Notes under the pieces: generated by a model
Told to the model about the DNA's origin: nothing
The model's input: the letters and a program-made list of their open reading frames with translations, nothing else
Databases searched by the model: none
Assembly: GCA_004151065.3 (NCBI GenBank)
Contig: NWUY0300000439.1
Coordinates: forward strand, 1 to 26,800
DNA from: Larix sibirica
Taxonomy: Eukaryota; Streptophyta; Pinopsida; Pinales; Pinaceae
Direction of reading: 5' to 3'
Length of the DNA: 26,800 bases
Translations under genes and position numbers: made by a program
Part shown: in pieces, positions 1-8,168 of the stretch
Numbering within the stretch: position 1 is the stretch's first letter
Layout of the letters: each line of letters starts with the position of its first letter

Positions 1-563
1 TATAATTCGCCCCTAAAATTTTCCCTGGTGGGCCAAACTTCTGGGTTCACAAGTACACAAGAATGTCCCCATACCAAGGGTAATATGAATCGATGGTGAA
101 AAAATGTTCATTAGGTAGGTGGTCAATGACAAGGGATTCTGTAGACTTAGACGATAAGCCTGTGATGAGTTGTGCCAAAGCTAAGGCCTTGGTGCTTTTG
201 GGGGTCACAAACTTGAGGTCATACTCTTGAAGGATAACGATCCATTTTGTAATGCGACCTTAAATAAGGCATCAATTTAGAAGGTACAACATCGGGTGTG
301 AGTCTGCAAATACTTTGGTTTGGCTCAAAAGGATGTAATGGCATAGTTTTTGAACTAAAAAAACTATGGCAAAGACCAACTTCTCCTCATGAGGATATCT
401 AAGTAGTGGAGCCGACAAGTTTTGATTGACATAGTAAATGGCGCGCTCCTAAAGAGAAACGTGTTCTTGTACTAAAAATATGGGGATGACATATTCAAAT
501 TCCTATATGTAAAGGATAAAATCCTTCTTGAAATCTCGGAGGAAATTAAAGGAGTGGAATTCA
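1..563 (-). pseudogene. Gypsy RNase H domain, broken, continues past window edge
   Basis: RNase H removes the RNA strand of the RNA-DNA hybrid during reverse transcription. Reading leftwards from about 563, the minus strand gives the W-D-E...F-D-A-L-K lead-in (about 615-565), then a segment with I-Y-Y-V-N and later L-R-Y-P-H-E-E-K-L-V-F-A-I-V-F and Q-K-L-C-H-Y, followed by G-R-I-T-K-W...L-Q-E-Y-D-L. These match the RT-linked RNase H of plant gypsy elements in order and spacing. In-frame stops lie at 472-474 (TAG), 449-451 (TAG), 272-274 (TGA) and 260-262 (TAA), with a frameshift between the first two. Near the left edge W-Y-G-D-I...Y-L-R-T-Q marks the tether before integrase. Not functional. 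Confidence 0.75.
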
Positions 564-1570
564 TATCCCATTTTAACGCATCGAAGGATGCTTGCACCCG
601 TTCATCCCAAATGAAGGGAGTGTTGGTTCGTAGCAAGTGCAAGAACCCATGGACTGTCGTGGCCTAGTCAGATATAAAATGACACAGATAATTGGCCTTA
701 CCTTGGAGACTTTGTAATTGGTGCAAAGTTCACAGAGGGGGGAGGTTGATAATGGCATGAACTTCCAAAGGGTCAACAATGATTCCTTTGCGAGAAACAA
801 TGAATCCCAATAACCAGCCCACCGGTACACAAAAAACACACTTGAGAAGGTTTAGGTGGATCTTGTACTTATGACATCGAAGGAATACCTAACATAGGTC
901 CTCCAGATGCTGTGAATTATTCCTAGAGTGGATAGTGAGGTCGTCCAAATAAATAAGGATGATATGGACCAAGTCATGAAAACAATAGGTCATGGCGTGT
1001 TGAAAGGTGGATCCAATGTTTTTTAGCTCGAACGACATGACTTGGTAGGAAAAAGTGCCCCATGCGGTGGTAAAGGCCATTTTAAGTTGGTCCTCTTTAC
1101 GAATCTGGATATGGTTGTACCCTAAGAACCCATCCATAAAGGAGAGGATCTCATGTCTAACGCAAGGGTTGATGATCTTATTGATGAAAGGGGTGGGGAA
1201 GTTCTATTTTTGGCAAGCCAACTCAAATCATGAAAATCAGTACAAACACGAATGGTGCCTTGCTTTTTTTTCATGGGAACTAGGTTAGATACCCAGGTAG
1301 TATAGGAAATTGGAGAGATGAATCCATATTTGCCCAACTTTTCAATCTTGACTTTTATAGCTTTCAAGGAGTGTATGTGTTTTTGTTTTTGATGTACCAG
1401 TGCAACATCGGGCCATGTATCGATATGGTGTTTGACAATGGTAGGGTTAAGACTAGGAATATTGGTCTATGACCAAGCAAACACATCATGAAACTCCTAA
1501 AAGAGTGCTTTGTACTTTGTAATTTCTTCAAGGGTGCAAGCGATTCCCAAGGTGATATTTTATGTGACAC
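564..1570 (-). pseudogene. Gypsy reverse transcriptase, broken
   Basis: This is the RNA-dependent DNA polymerase of the element. From the right, about 1570-1370 holds the pre-RT linker (F-H-D-V-F-A-W-type block, frameshifted). About 1360-1225 holds the fingers, with I-E-K-L-G-K-Y-G-F-I and T-T-W-V-S-N-L-V-P followed by K-K-Q-G-T-I-R-V-C. One base appears lost near 1217, shifting the frame. The palm follows with M-D-G-F-L-G-Y-N (1137 leftwards) and the catalytic Y-L-D-D at 940-951, so the aspartates are still present. Further left are G-W-L-L-G-F-I-V-S and L-Q-S-L-Q-G-K-A-N-Y-L (about 840-680), the thumb and connection. In-frame stops: TAG 1204-1206, TAG 889-891, TGA 730-732, TAG 664-666. Family assignment is strong; the gene is dead. 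Confidence 0.88.
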
Positions 1571-2699
1571 TTGGTTTAATTGAGATATCCACTTGGATGG
1601 TGGGAGATGTTTGTCATATTGTCCTCCTCAAAGTAATCGAGGTATAGGATTGGGTTCTTGAACCAATGGACATCTCCACAATGGATGAAGTATTTTTATT
1701 TGATGGAGAATTGGTTCGAGGATGTGGACAGAAGGACGGGTTCTTCAAGAATAAAATATGCACAATGGTGCATGTCATCCCAAGGAAAGTTGGGTTCTAT
1801 GAGCGCTTCCATGATTTCTTCATCACTTTGAAAGGATCGAATCGCCAAGTCTTGGGGTCCTATCTCTGTTGACCTGTGTCATTATCGCGGGATACCTAGG
1901 AGCATTATTCAGAAGACGAGGTGAAGCAAATGGTGTTTGTTATGCTTGAAGAAGGATCTGGTAGGTGAACTTATTCGATAAATATGACTTGGGGTTCAAT
2001 GGAGAGATGACGCAAGTCAGCTAGCACATATCGATACTCAGGTAAATCTGGGAAATGGTACAAGTAGTGGTCGTGGAAGCCACACACTTCAAAATGATGA
2101 TTGGTACACAATGACTTGTTACATGTCTTATGGGTGTTAGGAATAAGGACCACCAAAATGTTCTCATTGGGTTCATCCTCTAACGTTTCGATATGAGTGC
2201 ACAAGACATGAAGCTTCAAATAGTTCTAGGTAGCGTGACCCCAAACATCTCACAAGGTGGGGGTGCTCAAGCTAAGGCAAGAGGGGAAGGGTTCACGACT
2301 TTATTTAGATTTGTTGGTGGTGTCACACTCATCACTTTGTCCCAATTTCTCTTCTCAGGGAGTTGTAGGGGGGAAGTACGTGCTAAATTAGGGGGCCCCA
2401 GAGGAGGATTATTGGAAGAACCCATAGGCTACATAGGTATTAAAACAACCTCTAGTGTAGGAGGTGGTTTATGAGGGGTAAGATACCAAATAGGGAGGCC
2501 TAACATCAAACCCGAGAGATTAAGAGTTGTCGTGACTAGCATGCTCATGATTCTATAGGGTGGAAATAAGAACGAGATTCGTTGGACACGTGTAGCTCCC
2601 CATTGGTTCCTAGGTAACTAGCTAGAAGAGGGGGCAAGTTGGGGTTGGGGTGGAGGTTGATGTTGGGTTGACACTTTACTAGAGGAAACTGTGCATAGC
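1571..2699 (-). pseudogene. Gypsy pol spacer between protease and RT, no domain recognised
   Basis: The stretch lies inside the element between the protease-like block and RT, where plant gypsy polyproteins carry a poorly conserved linker. The minus strand contains several short open stretches, the clearest at 1971-2219 (82 codons), but I recognise no motif in them. Open stretches on the plus strand here (for example 1666-1872 and 2193-2474) have no recognisable protein character and read as chance frames opposite the element. I infer pol linker from position only. Confidence 0.5.
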
Positions 2700-3210
2700 T
2701 ATGATATTTCCACTTTGGGGCATGGATGTTGTAGATCATAAAATATTCCAACCATGGGGGCATCGTGAAAAATGTTGGGCCCAACACTCGTAAAAGTCGG
2801 GATAGACACGCAGTCCATATTGTTGTCTATCGTGGGTAAGACATTCTCTAGACAAGTTTTCCCCTTAGGGTCATAATACTTCAACTAGTCTAGCTTGATG
2901 ATCTTCCCTTCATGAGGGAACATCATAATCCAAAATATAGATGACGCGACTGCTTTCATCACATACATGTAGCTACGTCCAAGGAGGGCGTTGTAGTATG
3001 TATGGGAATTGATAGCCTTAATATCAATTAACATTGTTTTTCCAGCTAACTCTATAGGGACATTCTAGAGAAGGCGTCGAGGTTGAGCCACATTACCATC
3101 ATAGGTGTGTAACATCATGATGGACAATGCCAGTTGGGGTGCTCTAAGATTATTCTAAACATGAGTTTCCATGATGCAAGTTGATGCACCTTCATCGACA
3201 ATGCATCGAT
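2700..3210 (-). pseudogene. Gypsy retropepsin-like aspartic protease, broken
   Basis: Retropepsin cuts the gag-pol polyprotein. One minus-strand frame can be followed across this block. It starts with C-I-V-D-E-G-A-S-T (D-E-G-A-S codons at 3182-3196), which holds the catalytic aspartate in the position of the usual D-S/T-G-A. It continues through G-K-T-M-L-I-D-I (the flap-like strand) to Y-N-A-L-L-G-R-S-Y near 2960 and F-P-H-E-G-K-I-I near 2900, the conserved tail of plant gypsy proteases. The frame is interrupted only by three stops, all TAG, at 3155-3157, 3065-3067 and 2885-2887. The block sits between gag and RT as expected. Retention of the frame with point stops suggests decay by base substitution. 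Function lost. Confidence 0.78.
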
Positions 3211-3628
3211 GAATCACCAAGTTCTAGATGGTCACCGGGATTTGAAAGGATATTAATGATGCAATCCATGGCTCCACTTGATCTAAATAGAATTTCATTA
3301 AATGGGATTTGGAAGGATCAATTGCACCTAGAGATAACAATAGATATTTGTGTTGCACAAGACAGTTGTTATTCCAGTGTTGACATGGCAGTGGGGGACA
3401 ATGATAAGTCATCCACAATGCTATACTTGGGAGCATCCCAAGCATTGGTATTATTCGTGATGCAATGCAAATGGAACTTCAATGCTTTGGGAATACCATC
3501 AATAGGTGCAAGGGTTCATCGACTGGAGTGGTGTCTTTTCCTTTGTAAATAGTAGAAGTTTCGGTAATTGAACCATATTGGTTATGTTGTGTTTGAAGAC
3601 TCACGTTGGAAGACAACATAAGGAGGTG
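3211..3628 (-). other. Gypsy spacer between gag end and protease
   Basis: This 0.4 kb joins the gag stop at 3629 to the protease-like block. On the plus strand a 123-codon open frame (3181-3552) crosses it, but that frame overlaps the catalytic motif of the protease on the other strand and shows no domain, so I treat it as antisense noise. The minus strand holds a 73-codon stretch (3224-3445) without a motif I recognise. By position it is the N-terminal part of the pol reading frame. Confidence 0.4.
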
Positions 3629-3856
3629 TTAGACCCCAAAGTTATAAGGTTGACTTGACAAATCAGCTAGTTGGGGTGGATAAGCCACTAATGGTTGTCC
3701 CGTTAATATCCCTTGCGGAGGGAAGGATTTCAGTAGAACCACAAATTGCGTTTGAGTGGGATGAGGCAAAGGTGGGTTTGATTGCCCCTGTGGGGCAACA
3801 ATTGATTCACGTTGGTTCTCCTTGTTCCACAATTGGTGTGCCTTATCCAAATAAGG

Positions 3857-3898
3857 ATAGTGATGGGTATAATTCCCATACACACCGTAGAAAGAGCA
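3857..3898 (-). other. Degenerate CCHC zinc knuckle in gag
   Basis: In the nucleocapsid part of gag the peptide begins C-S-F-Y-G-V-Y-G-N-Y-T-H-H-Y. Its spacing fits a CX2CX4HX4C knuckle, but only the first cysteine (3896-3898) is present. The second and fourth ligand positions are tyrosine (3887-3889 and 3857-3859) and the third is asparagine. Cys to Tyr needs a single G-to-A change each. The assignment as a former knuckle rests on spacing and position and is an inference. Confidence 0.6.
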
Positions 3899-4995
3899 TG
3901 GATTATTGGTTTGTAGTTGAGCGTTTTTGGCATTTTTAGGTGGTTTGTTAGGGTCTTGATCTATGGAATTCGCTCTGATTTTATCAAGTGGGTAGTGGGT
4001 TGGGATCCACCTCCTTGTTGTTGGTTGTTTCCTTGTTTCTTTCCCCAATTCATTTTCTTGGGTTGCACTTGTTGATTATTGGGTGCAGGTTGGGAAGGCA
4101 TGTTTTGATGGGAATACACTTAACCATGAGGGAAAGGAGGAGCAATGTGGTGTGGATGCATTGGAGTGACTGGAAGAGGTATAGGAAAGGGAAAGTATGA
4201 GTTCATGGCTAAAGGGACCACAACGAGGGTAGAATAACCACCACACATGGTGCCACTACACAAGAGCCTATGAAAATGGGGAGCCGAGGCAGGAGAAAAA
4301 TATGAGGTACTCATTCCTAAATGTGATAAAGCACGTGATAAATTGGGTCCATAGATCGAAGTGAAAATAGGGACTTGATGAGGATTCATAATGTTAGGAA
4401 TATTTCCATATGTGTAACCACTCACAGGGGGAGCGTAAGGTACATATGGATTGGGTCGTGATGTGATAGTTCCAATGACACCATATGCAGCATGGGATGC
4501 CCCCAATGGGTCTTTCTGATAGGAGTCTTTGTGAGGGGAGTAAGGGATGATGGCATACAAATAACCATACTATGCATATATCAAGCCGAACTATTGAGCT
4601 TTGAGGATATCCTCTTCCTCAGTTTGGGGCCATTTAGAGGCTATGTCCTTGTCGATTGCAAGGAGGAGTGGTTTCATAAACCAATCTAAAAGTATCCCAT
4701 CGTGGATTTTTATTTTACACAAACTCCGACATCGACTCCACTCGTGGATGTGGTCCATGATGTGGGTGGAGGATTTTTTCTAATAGGAAGGTAGGATTTC
4801 AACACTGTCATCATGTCGGACGGGAAACTGGAAGAGTTGAAGGAAAGTTGAAGCCAAGGACACAAAATTGGGATGTGTCCCATGTGGTTGGTCGATATAT
4901 CACTTAGTGGTAGCACCAAGAAGAGTTTTCTAAAATAGGTGGAGTATGATAGAATCGTCTACGATGTTGTTTGAAGAGAACCATAGGTGAAACGA

Positions 4996-5024
4996 CATGA
5001 TATGGTTTTNCATGATATGGTTTT
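4996..5024. other. Single-N junction with repeated 14-base contig ends
   Basis: Position 5010 is N. The 14 bases before it (4996-5009) are identical to the 14 bases after it (5011-5024). The pattern is what two overlapping contig ends give when joined by a placeholder without merging. The N plus one copy of the overlap is 15 bases, five codons, in the middle of the gag domain. Confidence 0.85.
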
Positions 5025-5181
5025 GGGGGTCTTCCCCAGCCTTCTCTTCGAACTTTGGAATGTTTGACAAGATTTTGGTAATCATAGGGAGCCAGTTTCG
5101 ATCATGGTAGATCAAATCATTGATCATCCTCTCTAAATCAAGGAGGTTGAGGCTATCCATAAATGGAAAGCTCGTAGTCAT

Positions 5182-5325
5182 GGGGACTCCTAGTGGAAGG
5201 TTTCCTAGAGGAGGGTTCCCCGGAGGAGGATTAACTAGTGGATGGTTTCCTTATGGAGGGTTCCTCGACGGAGGATTATCTAAAGGAGGGTTCCCTAGAG
5301 TAGGGTTTCCCCTACCAAACAAGGG
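5182..5325 (-). repeat. Proline-rich minisatellite-like repeat in gag N-terminus
   Basis: The plus strand shows repeated blocks of the form ggagggttccc / ggaggatta at 15-30 base spacing. On the minus strand they encode N-P-P-L-type units in gag's N-terminal region, with one TAA at 5251-5253. On the plus strand they give a glycine-rich open frame (5120-5437) that is only a shadow of this repeat. The same array recurs at 16734-16877 in the duplicated copy. Confidence 0.7.
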
Positions 5326-5340
5326 AATGTTACCAATCAT

Positions 5341-7295
5341 GGTGTCGCTAGCATATGAATCTACAAGTGACTTTGACTATGAGGAATCGAAATTGGGAGA
5401 CTCGGAGAGGCACTCTAGTGACTATGCAATGTGTTGAATTGAGGTTCGGCGTGAGGAGTTGACCGTAGGGTCTAAGAGATCATACTAAGTGGGTTGGACC
5501 TGAAGCCTTTGAGAGTACCTAGGGGGATATATAGTGATGGATTTGTATCATAAAAAACCCAATAGCGCAAGGCTATGGAAAGGTAAGATCAAATCAAAAA
5601 ACCAGATCAAAAATCCAGTGCAACTTGGTCTGCAACAAGCAATATAAGGAAAATAAAACAAAATCCATCGAAAAGAGTAACCCTAGAAAGAAAATGACCC
5701 ACTAACCTAGAAGATGTCTACAAAATGAAAAGGAGAAAAAACAAATATAATCCTCCTCGAATCTTTTCCTTTGTGTGTTGATGGCCTCCCCATTGGTAGA
5801 AAAGAAGTAGGAAGTTGAGTCGGGTATTCCAATCAATGTATTTTGATAGGGGCATGAATCCTATCCAGTCCCAATGAGTGAATATAAAAAGGACAATCAC
5901 AGAGCTTGGGCACAGTCGACTTTGTTTGTCTTAGGAATCCCTCCACCAAAGGGGATGGCCTATGGGTAAGATACCTAAGAATAAATGATTCTAGGATACT
6001 TCGTTTAGGGAATGTCAGAATGAGTATTCCACAACTTTAGTCTGAAGATAGAAATATGGATGATCTTCAGTACTAATTGGGGCTGGTGCACCACTCAACC
6101 ATTCGATTCCAGTCTTGTTGTTTTCCCTCCTAGGAGAGGATCACCCCACATATTGGCCTTAAATTGTGTCCCACGTACTAAAGGATCTTAGATGCCTAAT
6201 AAGACAACCGTAATGTTTCATATGTATAACAACAAATGGGAGTTGTTTAGATTCATATCCCCAATGTCCTAACTTAAATACAAGATTCTTTTTGTCCTCA
6301 AATGAGGTTAATTTGTGTTGAGTTATGATTTATTTTAAAGGCTCTGCTTGGAATCATGAACCAAGTGATAGTTTGAATTAGGGAGTGTTTGTGTGTTCAC
6401 TATAGGTGTGTATAACTGCTAACAAGGAAATTAAATGCTTAAAAGAAAATAACATATTCCAATACTAAGTTTAAACTTTTCTTGAAAACATCACTTCAAC
6501 ATAGAAACACTATGACTAAGCATTTAACATTCAAAGCATAAAAGGAAAGGTAAATGAAATAGGATACTACTGTAAAGATCATGGAGAGGCCCCAATCCAA
6601 CAAACAAATAGTGCTCTAAACAATAATATTGATCATTCACCTAAACGAAGATCGATTTTTCATCGTACTCATTGAAACAATAAATATGCAGTCAAAAATA
6701 ACTCTTAACAAAACTAAGGAAGAGGTAAATACTCAAATTTAAAGGATTCTTTCTTCACCAAAAAGGATGAAAATAAATCATAAAAAGGTTGCTACAGCAA
6801 GCAAGGGTTGCAAACAGGTTAGAAAGGCACTATCAACAATCACTAACTGAAAAAATGAAATTTTCTGCAAGGGCAGAAGGAAAATGACTATTGAAAATTG
6901 AAAAATAGCTTAAAAATACTGAAAAAAAAAGTGCATGTTGCTCTTATCAGGAGAAACTTAGCAACCCAAGTCACTCAAAACAATCAAGCAGGTGTGACCA
7001 AATAAAAAAAAATAGTTTCAAGAATAGGTCACACTTATTAGGGAAAAAGAAGCAACTTAGGTTGCTTAAAACTAGGCAACAGGTGTGACCCAAAACGAAA
7101 AAACTCAGAAACAAGAAAAAGAGGCTTGGATTCATAAAATCTAGGAAAATATGGGACAATATTTCAACTATAAACTATCAGGAAACAACAAATAATAAGA
7201 TAGAATAAAAAATAGAGAGGATTAGATCTCAACCAAGGACCAACATTGGAAAGGTTGGACGGGCATAAGTAGAGAACAATACAAATCGCTCCCAC
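5341..7295 (-). other. Gypsy 5' leader between LTR and gag
   Basis: Nearly 2 kb between the proposed LTR end and the gag start has no coding signal. It is A-rich on the plus strand (T-rich in the element's RNA sense). Two short open stretches on the minus strand (5718-5900 and 6971-7159) are of low complexity (rich in F, L, S) and I do not call them genes. Around 6990-7095 the 9-mer ggtgtgacc occurs twice, its near-inverse once, and a small hairpin sits at 7050-7067 (7-bp stem, 4-base loop); packaging or dimerisation structures are usual in leaders, but this is only a possibility. No convincing primer-binding site was found next to 7295. Confidence 0.55.
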
Positions 7296-7351
7296 TGTGG
7301 TCACAAAAAAATGGTTCTAGTTTTTTCACGCTAGCATGTTCCAAAAAACAC

Positions 7352-7379
7352 CTACTAAGGGTTGTGCCAACCTTAGTAG
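7352..7379. other. Stem-loop in LTR R/U5 region
   Basis: The arms ctactaa and ttagtag (7352-7358, 7373-7379) extend inward through ggttg and caacc (7360-7364, 7368-7372). The stem is 12 bp with one bulged base (7359) and a three-base loop. It lies downstream of the TATA-like motif in the element's sense, so it would be in the LTR transcript. The role is unknown. Confidence 0.6.
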
Positions 7380-7541
7380 AGTTTCAATAGAAAAAAAAAC
7401 AAATAAACAAATAAAACTGAAACTGAAATGATTCATCTAACTAGCATGAAAAATTAAATAACAATGAAAGCAAATCTAATCTAACATGCATTCTTTACCA
7501 AGTAAGCAAACACATACAACATTATTTAAAGAATAAATAAT

Positions 7542-7555
7542 GTGTTTATATTATA
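7542..7555 (-). promoter_or_regulatory. TATA-box-like motif in LTR
   Basis: The minus strand reads TATAATATAAACAC here, about 615 bases after the proposed LTR start and 250 bases before its end. The place fits the U3/R boundary of an LTR promoter. The surroundings are AT-rich, so chance occurrence is possible. Confidence 0.35.
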
Positions 7556-8168
7556 AAAAAAATGAAATTTACAAGAGAAAGTTTCACCTCTAAGTTGCAG
7601 CTGAAGAGGCCCTTGAAACTATTTGAGAGAGTATCTGCTTGATATCCTAGTGGTCCACGATCATTCGACCACATGTCACGTATATGATATCTAGCAAGGT
7701 GAGATAGGAACATGAAAGGGGAGTTTTGATCTCAAAGATATTTTAGCATAGTAACGGCTTGAGAAATATATGGTGAATTGGTGTTGAGTGAGGGACCTTA
7801 AGGGTTCATTTATTGGCACAATCGATAGCTTTGAGATAAGGATCAAGATTTGATTTTTAATTTTTGATTTTTGATTTTTTCCTTTTACTTTTTTTACCTT
7901 TTATCCAATTTGGGATATCATAGGAATCATGCCAAGTTTCTTCTTTTTTAGGGTAAAAAGAGAAACATCAAAAAATCAAGTCAGGGCAAAGGTTGCTCAT
8001 TTATTTCGAGAGGATTAAGCAATTTAATTTATAAAATAGCCCTTTTTGGTGTACAACTTCGATTTTTGTTTTAATGAAGGTCCAAGAGGTGTAAATTAAA
8101 TGTGGTAATGATGTATATGTATGACAGGGCTAATGACATGGTAGGTGGGCGAAATTTAGGTGTTAACA

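Larger units (their letters stand above)
3629..5340 (-). pseudogene. Gypsy gag (capsid and nucleocapsid), broken
   Basis: Gag forms the particle that packages the element's RNA. The chosen start is the ATG with complement at 5338-5340, because the same frame is stopped just upstream (TAG, 5377-5379). A proline-rich N-terminus with N-P-P-L repeats comes first, then the retrotransposon gag domain (about 5140-4600) with G-E-D-P, S-F-H-L-W and D-W-F-M-K-P. The tail is rich in P, Y and Q and ends in a ruined zinc knuckle at 3857-3898. The frame holds from 5340 to about 4010 with stops at 5251 (TAA), 4930 (TAG), 4900 (TGA), 4780, 4591, 4570 (TAG) and 4120 (TAA), then shifts once. The N at 5010 plus a repeated 14-mer adds five codons that look artificial. 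Confidence 0.82.
1..8168 (-). mobile_element. Ty3/gypsy LTR retrotransposon, decayed, 5' part only
   Basis: On the minus strand the order is LTR, long leader, gag, protease, reverse transcriptase, RNase H, which is the Ty3/gypsy order up to RNase H. Integrase and the 3' LTR would lie beyond the left edge, so the last domain and the left target-site duplication cannot be seen. Every coding block is recognisable but broken by stops and frameshifts, so the element cannot make a working polyprotein. The protease motif pair (D-E-G-A-S, then N-A-L-L-G-R) and the RT block around Y-L-D-D resemble plant gypsy polyproteins. The chromodomain status is unknown because that region is missing. The element crosses an N at 5010, but the gag frame runs through the junction, which supports the two sides being truly adjacent. 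Superfamily is confident; lineage is not assigned. Confidence 0.88.
7296..8168 (-). repeat. Gypsy 5' LTR (proposed, 873 bp)
   Basis: The upstream end is supported by the minus-strand start TGTTAACACC at 8168, followed by non-coding AT-rich sequence with a TATA-like motif about 615 bases in. That spacing suits a long U3. The downstream end is placed at a terminal ...TGACCACA (7296) in the minus sense, giving a TG...CA unit. This end is less sure because no tRNA-complementary primer-binding site follows it, and the second LTR needed for confirmation is outside the window. An identical segment at 18848-19720 belongs to the large duplication and is not the partner LTR. Confidence 0.5.

Noticed and set aside
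2193-2474. Plus-strand 93-codon glycine-rich frame
   Set aside because: It lies opposite the gypsy pol spacer and has no recognisable features.
3181-3552. Plus-strand 123-codon open frame
   Set aside because: It runs antisense to the retropepsin motif and has no domain or context of its own.
5120-5437. Plus-strand glycine-rich open frame of 105 codons
   Set aside because: It is the antisense of the N-P-P-L repeat in gag; the opposite strand continues into the recognisable gag domain.
7280-7295. Primer-binding site after the proposed LTR end (TGGGAGCG in the minus sense)
   Set aside because: I could not match it to a plant tRNA 3' end with proper acceptor and T-arm spacing, so it was not annotated.
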